Part shown: one piece after another, positions 10,864 to 19,423 of the stretch
Layout: each line of letters begins with the position of its first letter
How positions within the stretch are numbered: position 1 is the first letter of the stretch
DNA from: an uncultured Collinsella sp.
GTDB taxonomy: Bacteria; Actinomycetota; Coriobacteriia; Coriobacteriales; Coriobacteriaceae
Direction: 5' to 3'
Assembly (NCBI GenBank): GCA_947642445.1
Contig: CANRSF010000011.1
Coordinates: 1 to 64,000 of the forward strand
DNA length: 64,000 bases
Program-made: the position numbers and the translations under genes
The notes under the pieces: generated by a model
The model's database searches: none
Told to the model about the DNA's origin: nothing
The model's input: only the letters and a program-made list of their open reading frames with translations

Positions 10864-10925
10864 CAATCTTGCTCTCCTGCTAATCAAGAATCGTTATAAT
10901 CTTGATTAGCAGGAGAGCAAGATTG
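10864..10925. promoter_or_regulatory. 26-bp perfect inverted repeat around a TATAAT box, before the ATPase gene
   Basis: Left arm 10864-10889 and right arm 10900-10925 are perfect complements over 26 bp, separated by 10 nt that include most of a TATAAT (10895-10900). The right arm ends where the ribosome site GGAG starts and 7 nt before the ATG at 10933. A partial extra copy of the TAATCAAGAT part lies at about 10847-10856. The position over promoter and translation start suggests an operator or RNA hairpin controlling the ATPase. Confidence 0.75.
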
Positions 10926-10932
10926 GAGAATT

Positions 10933-12285
10933 ATGGCATTCAACGACTTGGTGGCTCAAAAAATAAAGGACTTTGAGCAACAGGGGATTCCGCAGGTCTT
11001 TGAGCGCGACCTTGATCTGGGCAACCCGCAGGAGCCAAAGCGCGACAACATCGTATATGTGATTGTGGGCGCCCGTCGTTGTGGAAAGACGTATCGCCTG
11101 TATCAGGAGATGCGGCGGCTTCAGGGCCAAGGCGTCGAGCTTGACCGGATGCTATATTTCAATTTTGAGGATGAGCGCTTGCGTCCGTATGAGCCATCGC
11201 TACTAGCGGACGTGCTCGATACATTCTATGCACTATATCCTGCTGCTCGAGGCGAGGGCGCCTACCTTTTCTTTGACGAGATCCAGGAAATACCCGAATG
11301 GGGTGCGTTTCTGCGACGCGTGGTCGATACGGAGAAGGCGACCGTTTACGTGACGGGATCTTCTTCTAAGATGCTGTCCTCAGAACTTAAGAGCGAGTTC
11401 AGGGGCCGTTCTCTTGTGCGAGAGCTTTTTCCGTTGAGTTTTTCGGAATACGTCCGATATAAGACGGGGAGCGTTCCTGAGTCGAACGCGCCCTTCTCCT
11501 CAAGCGCTGCAGCGTTGCTCCGACACCATCTGGTCGGATATCTCGAGCGAGGGGGATTCATCGCGACACTTGAGCAGACGCCCGCAGACGCGATTCAGCT
11601 GCTACAGGAATATGCGTCGCGAACGGTCGCTATGGACGTTGTGGAGCGTTACGACGTCAAGAGCCCTCGTTTGGCCTCACTGTTTCTGACGCGGTGTATG
11701 GCATCTTCGGGACGAGAGCTGTCGGTGAACAAGGTGTACAACGAGTTCAAGAGCAGGCAGATACCCGTCAGTCGTAATTCGCTCAGCGACTTACTTGAGT
11801 ATTACGAGGACGCCTACCTGCTGTTTTCTGTGCCGGAGTTTACGCGTTCACTTGCAAATAATACGCGGTCTGCGTCTAAAGTCTACGCTGTCGATCCTGC
11901 GATGTTTGGAGCATTCTCTCCCGCATCGGCATTGGACCAGGGCCAGAGGCTCGAGACTGCGGTGTTCAATGCGCTCAGAAGAAGGACTCCTGCGGTGCGG
12001 GTCGGTTCGGTCTGCCGCCTACTGGTCAAGGAGAAGAATAAAAGCCATGAGGTTGACTTTGTGGCTGGGGATGCACTTCTCATGCAGGCTTATAGCCTGA
12101 CTCAGGTGAGTGTGGATATGGCAAGCGAGAAAACGCGCGAACGCGAAATTGCAGCCCTCGATGCCTCGATGGCCCAGTTTGATCTTGGCGAGTCGGTAAT
12201 CGTTACTATGGATGAACAGGCCGATATTCCATGTGAACACGGTGTGGTACACGCTGTGCCCGCATGGAAGTGGCTCCTTGCCTAA
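10933..12285 (+). CDS. AAA_14 / DUF4143-type ATPase
   Basis: 450 aa. N-terminal P-loop domain with GARRCGKT (about 37-44) and Walker B-like YLFFDEIQEIPEWG (about 112-125); the sensor region VYVTGSSSKML is typical of this family. The C-terminal half (about 225-420) is DUF4143-like and ends with LETAVFNALRR and EVDFVAGD. These are remnants of a PD-(D/E)xK-like site, but the expected E-x-K is replaced by QVS, so nuclease activity is doubtful. Family members are common, poorly characterised accessory ATPases. The gene is solitary, with mixed codon use, and is preceded by the 26-bp inverted repeat. A second, diverged member lies at 53427-54788 on the other strand. Confidence 0.85.
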   Translation: MAFNDLVAQKIKDFEQQGIPQVFERDLDLGNPQEPKRDNIVYVIVGARRCGKTYRLYQEMRRLQGQGVELDRMLYFNFEDERLRPYEPSLLADVLDTFYALYPAARGEGAYLFFDEIQEIPEWGAFLRRVVDTEKATVYVTGSSSKMLSSELKSEFRGRSLVRELFPLSFSEYVRYKTGSVPESNAPFSSSAAALLRHHLVGYLERGGFIATLEQTPADAIQLLQEYASRTVAMDVVERYDVKSPRLASLFLTRCMASSGRELSVNKVYNEFKSRQIPVSRNSLSDLLEYYEDAYLLFSVPEFTRSLANNTRSASKVYAVDPAMFGAFSPASALDQGQRLETAVFNALRRRTPAVRVGSVCRLLVKEKNKSHEVDFVAGDALLMQAYSLTQVSVDMASEKTREREIAALDASMAQFDLGESVIVTMDEQADIPCEHGVVHAVPAWKWLLA

Positions 12286-12301
12286 TCATCTACGGATCTG
12301 T

Positions 12302-12326
12302 GGGGCCAGGACCTCCTGGCCCCTTC
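12302..12326 (+). terminator. Probable terminator between convergent genes
   Basis: GGGGCCAG (12302-12309) and CTGGCCCC (12316-12323) with inner GACCTC; followed by TTCAT. Strong stem, weak T-tract; lies between the convergent ATPase and surface-protein genes. Confidence 0.5.
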
Positions 12327-12358
12327 ATCACGGTTGGGGAGTACCATGATGCGCCCGG

Positions 12359-13861
12359 CTAGTCCTGGGCCTTGATGCTCGGCAGCAGAATCTGGGCGAT
12401 GTAGTCGCATTCGAGCTTGGTGGCAGCGTCGGCCTTGCCGTCTTTGCCGACCAGCACGCTCTTGATCTGGCTGTAGGTGTAGCGGTTGCCGGTCGTAAGC
12501 TCGACAAGCTCAATGGCTGTGTCCATGGGATAGGTCGACACGGGGTTCTGCGTGCGCCCGTTGATGGTCTGGGGCACCACGTACGGATAGACGGGGCCGC
12601 TGGCGTAGACGGTATAACCGTTGCCTAGATTGGCCGCACCCAAAACCGTATCGCCCTCATCGGGCGTAAAGCTCTCGCCCTCGCGCACCGCGACGAGCGT
12701 CACAATCGGCGTATCGCTGTCGCCGGCAAGATAGATGCATAGCGTGCTGCCATTTTGCCAAGTCTCGACCTTGCCGTACCATTCGACGGGGATATCGAGC
12801 TGGTAGAGGTCGGTTGCCTTGTGACGGGCGTCGGCATCACGGGCTGCCTGTGCCTTTTGCGCGCTCACGGCATTGACGGCGGCGTCGCGCCGCGCGGTTG
12901 CCGCCTGCTGGAGCACCTTGGCGGTGGCGGCGGAGCTCGCGCCGCCTTCCTCGGCATACTTGGCGGCGGCGTCGATCTGGTCGTTGGTTACCGTGTCGGC
13001 CGAAGGCACCTTGAGTTTAAAGGCAGCCTGGGCACTTAAATCCTGTCCATCGCTCTTAACGGTGACCTGCGTCTTGGTGGTCGGGACGGTATAGATGGTG
13101 CCGTCGGCCGCGATGGGGGAGGCAGCGATGGAGAGCGTGTAATCGCCGGGCAGCAGTTTGATGCCGCGGCCGTGCTCGTCAACGTAGAGCGTTTCGCTCA
13201 CAGAAGAGCCGTCGGAGTCCTGGCCACTCACCTGCACGGGGATCTTTGAGCCGGTGGAGCAGTCGAGTCCCGCGGCATGTACGCCAATTTGCACCGACAT
13301 CATGGTATGGGCGTTTGCGGCAACTACGGCGGCCTGCTCTTGCTGGTATCCGTTCCAAGCCGCATAGCCCGCGCCGCCGGCGACGAGCGCGACGGCCACG
13401 ACACCGGCGACCATCAGATTGCGGCGCTTGGGCGACATCTTACGATGACGAACCTCGGCTTCGTGTGCCGAGGGAGCGGACGGCAGGGGAATATCTCCCA
13501 TGGCGATGGTCTCGTCGACGACTGGCGCAGAGCCCAAGCCGGGGAGCTCGCGGGTGAGCGAATCTTCGGCCGGCAAGCTGTCGAGCAAGATGGTTTCCTC
13601 GCTCGTGTCGGATTCGGGCTGGTCGTCGGCCTCGCATTCGGATTCCTCGTGCCCCGCCTCATCTTCGGTGGGCGCGGCGCCATCGTCTTTTGCATCCCGA
13701 TCATCGGGCTGCGCCTCGATTTCCGGCTCATCCTGCACATCAACGCTCGAATCGTCAAACGCAATCTCGGCCAGCGCGATCTGGTCTAGGCTCTCCAGGG
13801 CCTCGGCACACGCTTCTGCATCTTGGGCCGCGTCCTCTTGGCCCGTCGTCTCATCTTTCAT
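12359..13861 (-). CDS. Membrane-anchored protein with acidic cytoplasmic tail, unknown
   Basis: 500 aa; GGGGGA precedes ATG 13861. Residues 1-140 are strongly acidic and disordered. One transmembrane helix (about 148-172, NLMVAGVVAVALVAGGAGYAAW) follows a basic stop-transfer (SPKRRN), giving N-in/C-out topology. The outside part begins with a beta-rich domain (about 185-285, with LPGDYTLSIAASP, reminiscent of PEGA/carrier-type beta repeats but not assigned), then an Ala-rich helical stretch (about 290-345) and a C-terminal domain (about 350-495). No catalytic motif seen. The acidic tail carries several Thr/Ser in Glu/Asp context and could be a kinase substrate; that is speculation given the kinases in the window. 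Solitary gene. Confidence 0.8.
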   Translation of the reverse strand: MKDETTGQEDAAQDAEACAEALESLDQIALAEIAFDDSSVDVQDEPEIEAQPDDRDAKDDGAAPTEDEAGHEESECEADDQPESDTSEETILLDSLPAEDSLTRELPGLGSAPVVDETIAMGDIPLPSAPSAHEAEVRHRKMSPKRRNLMVAGVVAVALVAGGAGYAAWNGYQQEQAAVVAANAHTMMSVQIGVHAAGLDCSTGSKIPVQVSGQDSDGSSVSETLYVDEHGRGIKLLPGDYTLSIAASPIAADGTIYTVPTTKTQVTVKSDGQDLSAQAAFKLKVPSADTVTNDQIDAAAKYAEEGGASSAATAKVLQQAATARRDAAVNAVSAQKAQAARDADARHKATDLYQLDIPVEWYGKVETWQNGSTLCIYLAGDSDTPIVTLVAVREGESFTPDEGDTVLGAANLGNGYTVYASGPVYPYVVPQTINGRTQNPVSTYPMDTAIELVELTTGNRYTYSQIKSVLVGKDGKADAATKLECDYIAQILLPSIKAQD

Positions 13862-13991
13862 ATATCCCCCAAGCTCAATATCGGGACAACAATGTACCCA
13901 AAATTGGGGTCACATAGAGCTGTCAGGCGGTTGGAAATATGAATTTATCTGTGAGAGAGGTTTTGCATATGTGCGTGAATGCGCACAACAA

Positions 13992-14031
13992 CAAAAAGCC
14001 CCGGAAAGCGGGTGAATCGCTTTCCGGGGCT
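13992..14031 (-). terminator. Terminator of the DUF5692-like gene (minus strand)
   Basis: Perfect 14-bp stem AGCCCCGGAAAGCG (13997-14010) / CGCTTTCCGGGGCT (14018-14031), 7-nt loop; on the minus strand it is followed by TTTTTG. Confidence 0.92.
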
Positions 14032-14098
14032 GCACATGACGCGCGATTGCGGCGTCGACTAAGTTTGCCTACATCCAAATGTGGACGGAATAAACATG

Positions 14099-15106
14099 TT
14101 ACTCGGCGTGGGCGTAATCAACCTTGGCGCGGCGGGCGGTGGCCTTCTCCCAATCGCTGGTGCCCTCAAAGACATCCTGCTTGTAGGGGTTGCGGCCGAG
14201 CTTCTTGGCACGGTAGGCGACGTAGATAATCGCGGCGATGTTGGCGATCAGCGCGGCGACCGAGACCGCGGTGGCGGCGGCGGGGTCGAGCGTGGAGTGC
14301 GTCACAAAGATGGACTCTTCCTGGAAGTACGGGAACACCTGGGCAAACATGCACCAAATGGCCAGCGTAAAGGCACGGTTCTGGATCCAGCCGCCCTTGT
14401 TCCAGATAAAGGCGGCGACGGTGGGCGCCAGCAGCAGTGCAAAGCCGCAGAACCAGGAGTGGGTGGGCAGGCAGTTGTAGGTGTAGCAGAAGTTCCAGAT
14501 GTCGTAGGCGATGATGTAGACCCAGGTCATGTCGGGCCACAGCATGTCGGTCTTGTCCTCGGAGGCGTAGACGCTCCACCAACCGGTCATGCAGAAGATG
14601 TTGATGATACCGGCGATGCCGTTGAACACGTTGTTCCAGCCGGCAAGCTGCGTAGCACCTTCGGAGGTGACCCAAGTGGACTGGCCCAGGACAAAGAAGT
14701 GATAGGCGCTCTCAAAGTCGGACACGACGGCGATCATGATGTTGATGGCGACGATCACAAACGGCCACGCGCGGAACCAGTGTGCCTTGCCGATCTTGCC
14801 CCACTGATACTTAATGGCGATGAAGCCCCAGCAACCGGCCAACGCCGCGTAGACCTTGGCGTAGTGGAACCAGCTGTTCTGGTACACATGGGTGGGGTTG
14901 GTGAGCGCCCACTCGGCACCCTGTGAGACGCCAATGGCGATGGCGACGCAGTAGATAGTCATGGCCAGCGGAGCCACGCCAAAGATGATGGCCGCGCCCA
15001 GCTTGGTGCGCCTGCCGACCTCGTTGAGCACGATGAGGCCAATAAAGACCATGGCCCAGCCGGCCCAGTGGATAAGGGTATTGCTACCCCAAACATCGAA
15101 CAGCAT
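14099..15106 (-). CDS. Polytopic membrane protein (DUF5692-like)
   Basis: 335 aa; AAAGGAGAGCAGC immediately precedes ATG 15106. About nine hydrophobic helices span the protein from residue 10 to 305, with many Trp/Tyr/His residues (FHYAKVYAALAGCWGF, YNCLPTHSWFCGFALL), then a basic cytoplasmic tail (AKKLGRNPYKQD). I recall this layout as the DUF5692 family found in gut Coriobacteriia, but could not verify it; substrate and role are unknown. It lies 63 nt downstream of, and on the same strand as, the tetR gene, so the two likely form an operon reading away from the flavin oxidoreductase. A shared TetR-controlled function, perhaps handling a small molecule, is plausible. Confidence 0.75.
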   Translation of the reverse strand: MLFDVWGSNTLIHWAGWAMVFIGLIVLNEVGRRTKLGAAIIFGVAPLAMTIYCVAIAIGVSQGAEWALTNPTHVYQNSWFHYAKVYAALAGCWGFIAIKYQWGKIGKAHWFRAWPFVIVAINIMIAVVSDFESAYHFFVLGQSTWVTSEGATQLAGWNNVFNGIAGIINIFCMTGWWSVYASEDKTDMLWPDMTWVYIIAYDIWNFCYTYNCLPTHSWFCGFALLLAPTVAAFIWNKGGWIQNRAFTLAIWCMFAQVFPYFQEESIFVTHSTLDPAAATAVSVAALIANIAAIIYVAYRAKKLGRNPYKQDVFEGTSDWEKATARRAKVDYAHAE

Positions 15107-15169
15107 GCTGCTCTCCTTTCACAAGCCCGCGGCCCCTCTTCTGATCGCGGGCAGTTTGGCCAAATGTCG

Positions 15170-15832
15170 TCAGTTCTGGGGCTTGCGCTCCGGATACTTG
15201 GCGGTATAGCCCTCGATATGGAGCGTCGAGGCGATGATTTCCTTGACCGTCTCGTCGGGCACATCGGGGTGCGTGCGGATATACATCAACAACCCCATGA
15301 TGAGGGTGTAGAACGTCTCGTAGACATGGTCGATGCGTAGCTCGTGATGGGCGACAAAATCCACCACGGTGGTATCGCAGATATACTGCGCCACGCGCTG
15401 AACCACGTTGTGCAGAAAGCCGCCGTAGAGCGCGCCGCTGCTTGAGGTGAGCGTACTCGGCAGTTCGTGGCCGCTGGCGACCAGACGCTTAAAGAGCGGG
15501 GCGACGGTGTCGAGCGCGCCTTCGATGTCGCCAACCGTGCGGCTAGCGTTCCAGTGCTCGAGCTCGGAGATAAAACCGTCGATCGCCTCGTCCATAACGG
15601 CGGTGACGGCGGCGTCCATATCGGCAAAGTAGTGGTAGAACAGTGAGCGCGTGCAGCCAGCCCGCTTGGTCACGGCCGATACCGAAAGATGGGACACACC
15701 AAGCTCGGAGCTTACGGTGCGCACGGCATCGAGGATCTCGCGACGGCGTTCGTCGCCCGTCAGGCGCTTTGTCGCACTATCGGATGCGGGGACGGCGTCG
15801 ACCACAGAGGTATCTGCTGTGTTGCTGCCCAT
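15170..15832 (-). CDS. TetR-family transcriptional regulator
   Basis: 220 aa. The N-terminal HTH (residues about 26-72) reads RREILDAVRTVSSELGVSHLSVSAVTKRAG in two stretches, then TRSLFYHYFADMDAAV, a standard TetR DNA-binding signature. The rest is an all-helical ligand/dimer domain without a recognisable ligand class. It is divergent from the oxidoreductase gene at 16022, and the 189-bp interval contains two copies of TTGAC-N5-GTCAA (15891-15905, 15914-15928), good operator candidates. It probably represses both its own operon (with the DUF5692-like membrane protein) and the divergent oxidoreductase in response to an unknown ligand. Confidence 0.93.
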   Translation of the reverse strand: MGSNTADTSVVDAVPASDSATKRLTGDERRREILDAVRTVSSELGVSHLSVSAVTKRAGCTRSLFYHYFADMDAAVTAVMDEAIDGFISELEHWNASRTVGDIEGALDTVAPLFKRLVASGHELPSTLTSSSGALYGGFLHNVVQRVAQYICDTTVVDFVAHHELRIDHVYETFYTLIMGLLMYIRTHPDVPDETVKEIIASTLHIEGYTAKYPERKPQN

Positions 15833-15890
15833 GTTTTGCCGCCTTTCATCCTCTTTTGCTTGATCGTTCGCCTAACAGTCTTGAATATTG

Positions 15891-15928
15891 TTGACGGTTC
15901 GTCAATACTGTTTTTGACACAATGTCAA
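15891..15928. promoter_or_regulatory. Two TetR-type operator candidates (TTGAC-N5-GTCAA)
   Basis: TTGACGGTTCGTCAA (15891-15905) and TTGACACAATGTCAA (15914-15928): identical 5-bp half-sites with 5-nt spacers, centres 23 bp apart (about two helical turns), in the tetR-oxidoreductase divergent promoter region. Confidence 0.75.
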
Positions 15929-16021
15929 CAATGGCGGGTGAACGGCATGGGGGCATGCCCGGCCTGCAAAAAAAGAGGGGTGCCGCGGCCTCGCCGGGCT
16001 GTGGCAAGAGAAGGGACAACC

Positions 16022-18799
16022 ATGATTCTCAACGGACCGGGAATTAGCTACACCGAGCCCGACATCGGTTCGGAGTTCGTGCCGCCGCTGCCGGAGCATC
16101 CGCGCGAGGCAATCGTCAAGCTGTGCGAGCGCTGCACCAACCGTCTGCTGCATCGCGACGAGCTGCTGGGCTACGAGTACTGGTCGTTTGCCGAGGCCGC
16201 AACCGACGAGCAGGCCGAAGTGCTCTGCAAGATGAAGATGCGCCGTCCCTATACGCTGCCCGAGATGGTCAAGCTCGCCGGCATGCCCGAGGCCGATATC
16301 GAGAAGATGCTCGATGACATGAGCTACACGGGTCTGCTCGAGTACAACTGGGAAAACCCCGAGCGCGCCAAGCAGTGGGTGCTGCCCATGCTGGTGCCGG
16401 GTTCTGCCGAGTTCCTCAACATGCGCGTGAGCCAGCTCGAGGAACACCCGGTCTATGCTAAGTTCTTTGAGCAGGCGTCCAAGGGACCGCTGTCCAAGGC
16501 CACGCCGATGGTGCCGCCTGGCGGTGCCGGCATCGGCATGCATGTCATTCCGGTCGAGAAGGCCATCGATGCCGCGAGCACCTCGGTGCCGATCGAGCAT
16601 ATCGAGCATTGGCTCGACAAATACGAGGGTAAGTATGCCGCCAGCACTTGCAGCTGCCGCGCGAGCCGTCGCGTGATGGGAGAGGGCTGCGCCGACGACC
16701 CGGCCGATTGGTGCATCGCCGTGGGCGATATGGCCGACTACGTGGTCGAGACCGACCGCGGCCATTATGTGACGCGCGAGGAGGTCTACGACATCCTGCG
16801 CCAGGCCGAGGACAACGGCTTTGTGCACCAGATCACCAACATCGACGGTGAGAACAAAATCTTCGCCATCTGCAACTGCAACGTCAACGTGTGCTACGCC
16901 CTGCGCACTTCGCAGCTGTTCAACACGCCCAACCTGTCGCGCTCAGCCTATGTCGCCAAGGTCGAGAAGGACAAGTGCGTGGCCTGCGGTCGCTGCGTTG
17001 AGGTGTGTCCGGCCGGCGCCGCCAAACTGGGCCAGAAGCTCTGCAGCAAAAAGGCCGGCGGCCGCGTGCCCGAGTATCCGCGCCAGGAGCTGCCCGATGC
17101 CACCAAGTGGGATCACACCAAGTGGTCGCCCAACTACCGCAACGACAACCGCATCGAGGCGCACGAGTCTGGCACTGCGCCCTGCAAGACGGCTTGTCCC
17201 GCTCACGTTGCCGTTCAGGGCTACTTAAAGCTTGCGGCGCAGGGCCGCTACGACGAGGCCCTGGCGCTCATCAAGCGCGAGAACCCGCTGCCCGCTATCT
17301 GCGGCCGTGTGTGCAACCGCCGCTGCGAGGATGCCTGCACCCGCGGCCGTGTGGACGCCGCCGTGGCTATCGACGAGGTCAAGAAGTTTATCGCCCAGCG
17401 CGATCTTGATGCCGCGACCCGCTATGTCCCGCCCGTGGTGACGCCGACACGCGCTGGCGGCTTCGATCAGAAGATCGCCATCATCGGTGCCGGCCCGGCC
17501 GGTCTGTCCTGCGCCTTCTATCTGGCCGAGAAGGGCTACAAGCCCGTCGTGTTCGAGAAGAACGAGCGCCCGGGCGGCATGCTCACCTACGGTATTCCCA
17601 GCTTTAAGCTGGAGAAGGACGTTATCGAGGCAGAGGTCGAGATCATTCGCCTGATGGGCGCCGAGTTCCGCTATGGCGTGGAGGTCGGTCGCGATGTGAT
17701 GCTCGACGAGCTGCGCGCGCAGGGCTTTAAGGCCTTTTATGTTGCCATCGGCTGCCAGGGCGGCCGCCTCGCCGGTATTCCGGGCGAGGCGGCCGAGGAC
17801 GTGACCGTGGCCGTCGACTTTTTGCGCGAGGTCAACAGTGGCAAGATCGACGCGCTGCCCGGCCGCACCATCGTGGTGGGCGGCGGCAACGTGGCCATCG
17901 ACGTCGCGCGCAACGCCTGCCGTCTGGGTTCCGAGCACGTTGAGATGTTCTGCCTGGAGAGTGAGGCCCAGATGCCCGCCAGCGAGGAGGAGCGTCGCGA
18001 GGCCATCGAGGACGGCGCGCACATCAGCTGCGGTTGGGGCCCCAAGGAGGTTCACCTGGACGAGGCCGGTCATGTGCGCGGCATCACCTTCAAGCGCTGC
18101 ACGCGTGTCTTTGACGACGAGGGCCGTTTTGCGCCCGAGTACGACGAGAACGACCTGCGTCGTGTCGATGCCGACCGCGTGGTCATGTCCATCGGCCAGT
18201 CCATTGTGTGGGGCAACCTGCTGGCTGGCTCCAAGGTGGAGCTTGGCCGCGGTCAGGGTGCCCTTGCCGATCCTCAGACCTACCAGACCGCCGAGCCAGA
18301 CATCTTTGTGGGCGGCGACGTCTACACCGGCCCCAGCTTTGCCATCGACGCCATCGCCGCCGGTCATGAGGCCGCGGTGTCCATCCATCGCTTTGTGCAG
18401 CCGGGCTCCACGCTCACCATCGGCCGCAACCAGCGCCGCTACACCGCGCTCGACCGCGACGACGTTGTGCTCGAGAGCTACGACAACGCGAGCCGCGAGG
18501 TTGCGCATGTGGACCGCGAACGCGAGAAGGCCGCGCCGTTTAGCGAGTACGTCGAGACCTTTACCGAGGAACAGGTGCGCGCCGAGACCGCTCGCTGCCT
18601 GGGCTGCGGCGCCTCGATCGTCGACCCCAACAAGTGTATCGGCTGCGGTCTGTGCACCACCAAGTGCGCGTTCGACGCCATCCATCTGGATCGCGACCGC
18701 CCCGAGTGCTCAACGATGGTCAAATACGAGCAAAAGCTCCCCAGCCTCGGCAAGTACGCTTTGAAGCGCGCGATCAAAATCAAATTTGGGAAGAAATAA
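16022..18799 (+). CDS. Multidomain iron-sulfur flavoprotein oxidoreductase (GltD-like core)
   Basis: 925 aa from ATG 16022, preceded by GAAGGGAC; upstream in-frame codons run through the operators and are not coding. Layout: an N-terminal region of about 310 aa with a winged-helix-like segment (LPEMVKLAGMPEADIEKML) and scattered cysteines (STCSCRAS, ICNCNVNVC); a 4Fe-4S motif CVACGRCVEVCP (about 319-330); a GltD-type cysteine domain (CKTACPAH, CGRVCNRRCEDAC); an FAD site IIGAGPAGLSC (about 485-496); an NAD(P) site VVGGGNVAIDVA (about 617-628); and C-terminal ferredoxin cysteines CIGCGLCTTKCAF. It probably moves electrons between NAD(P)H, flavin and ferredoxin-like centres or a partner; the substrate is unknown. 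Likely controlled by the divergent TetR; hypA follows. Confidence 0.88.
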   Translation: MILNGPGISYTEPDIGSEFVPPLPEHPREAIVKLCERCTNRLLHRDELLGYEYWSFAEAATDEQAEVLCKMKMRRPYTLPEMVKLAGMPEADIEKMLDDMSYTGLLEYNWENPERAKQWVLPMLVPGSAEFLNMRVSQLEEHPVYAKFFEQASKGPLSKATPMVPPGGAGIGMHVIPVEKAIDAASTSVPIEHIEHWLDKYEGKYAASTCSCRASRRVMGEGCADDPADWCIAVGDMADYVVETDRGHYVTREEVYDILRQAEDNGFVHQITNIDGENKIFAICNCNVNVCYALRTSQLFNTPNLSRSAYVAKVEKDKCVACGRCVEVCPAGAAKLGQKLCSKKAGGRVPEYPRQELPDATKWDHTKWSPNYRNDNRIEAHESGTAPCKTACPAHVAVQGYLKLAAQGRYDEALALIKRENPLPAICGRVCNRRCEDACTRGRVDAAVAIDEVKKFIAQRDLDAATRYVPPVVTPTRAGGFDQKIAIIGAGPAGLSCAFYLAEKGYKPVVFEKNERPGGMLTYGIPSFKLEKDVIEAEVEIIRLMGAEFRYGVEVGRDVMLDELRAQGFKAFYVAIGCQGGRLAGIPGEAAEDVTVAVDFLREVNSGKIDALPGRTIVVGGGNVAIDVARNACRLGSEHVEMFCLESEAQMPASEEERREAIEDGAHISCGWGPKEVHLDEAGHVRGITFKRCTRVFDDEGRFAPEYDENDLRRVDADRVVMSIGQSIVWGNLLAGSKVELGRGQGALADPQTYQTAEPDIFVGGDVYTGPSFAIDAIAAGHEAAVSIHRFVQPGSTLTIGRNQRRYTALDRDDVVLESYDNASREVAHVDREREKAAPFSEYVETFTEEQVRAETARCLGCGASIVDPNKCIGCGLCTTKCAFDAIHLDRDRPECSTMVKYEQKLPSLGKYALKRAIKIKFGKK

Positions 18800-18883
18800 A
18801 AAACGCAACAAACAAGAGAACGGCGCAGAGAACGGTTGGACAGCGAGCGAGTCCCAGGCGTGGCGAGGTGCCTTGAAAGAGGA

Positions 18884-18980
18884 GGGCATAGGGCTTTTGC
18901 CCATGCCCGACGATTGAAAGGCAGATCGTCCGTCTGGGGCTCGCGCAGCGTCAAGTCGACCGCCGTTCGGTAGAACGGCG
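18884..18980 (+). promoter_or_regulatory. Structured leader before hypA
   Basis: Two hairpins: GGGCATAGGGC-TTTT-GCCCATGCCC (about 18884-18909, one bulged A) and the perfect 8-bp CGCCGTTC-GGTA-GAACGGCG (18961-18980), which abuts the hypA ribosome site GAAGGAA. No T-tract. No riboswitch class recognised. Confidence 0.45.
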
Positions 18981-18993
18981 GAAGGAATTAAAA

Positions 18994-19422
18994 GTGCACG
19001 AGCTCGGGATTGTTTATCACATCATTCGTGATGTCGAGAATGTGGCGCGCGCCAATGGCGTGAGTCGCGTTTCGAGCGTGACGCTGCTCCTGGGCGAGGT
19101 CTCGGGCGTCGTTCCCGATCTGCTGCTTGATGCTTGGCGCTGGGCGGCAGATAAAAAGCCTATCACGCAGGGCGCGGAGCTTATTGTGGAGCCTGTCGAG
19201 GCCGTGACGCATTGCGAGGCGTGCGGCTGCGACTACGCGACGGTCGAGCACGGCAAGACCTGCCCCCATTGCGGTAGCGGCGAGACCTATCTGCTGCAGG
19301 GCCAGGAGGTCATGATCAAGCAGATCGAGACCCCCGACGAGGACCCGACAGACGCTGCCCCCGACGGCCTATCCGATGCCCCCGATGCCGTCGACGCCGC
19401 CAACCCCCTCCACATCGCCTAA
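18994..19422 (+). CDS. hypA: Hydrogenase nickel-incorporation protein HypA
   Basis: 142 aa from GTG 18994 with GGAAGGAA 9 nt upstream. It starts MHELGIVYHII: His2 is the conserved nickel ligand and MHE is the family hallmark. The zinc site is CEACGC...CPHC (about residues 72-93), followed by a HypA-typical beta segment and an added acidic Asp/Pro/Ala tail of about 30 residues. HypA delivers nickel to [NiFe]-hydrogenase with HypB. Here it stands alone, without hypB or hydrogenase subunits in the window, downstream of the iron-sulfur flavoprotein and behind a hairpin-rich leader. It may serve a hydrogenase or other nickel enzyme encoded elsewhere. Confidence 0.9.
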   Translation: MHELGIVYHIIRDVENVARANGVSRVSSVTLLLGEVSGVVPDLLLDAWRWAADKKPITQGAELIVEPVEAVTHCEACGCDYATVEHGKTCPHCGSGETYLLQGQEVMIKQIETPDEDPTDAAPDGLSDAPDAVDAANPLHIA

Positions 19423-19423
19423 C

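Noticed and set aside
15689-16021. N-terminal extension of the flavin oxidoreductase to 15689
   Set aside because: It would read through the tetR start and both operator palindromes and encode no conserved sequence; ATG 16022 has its own ribosome site.
18800-18993. Molybdenum-cofactor or cobalamin riboswitch before hypA
   Set aside because: The hairpins are real but I could not match the conserved core of any known class, so no name is given.
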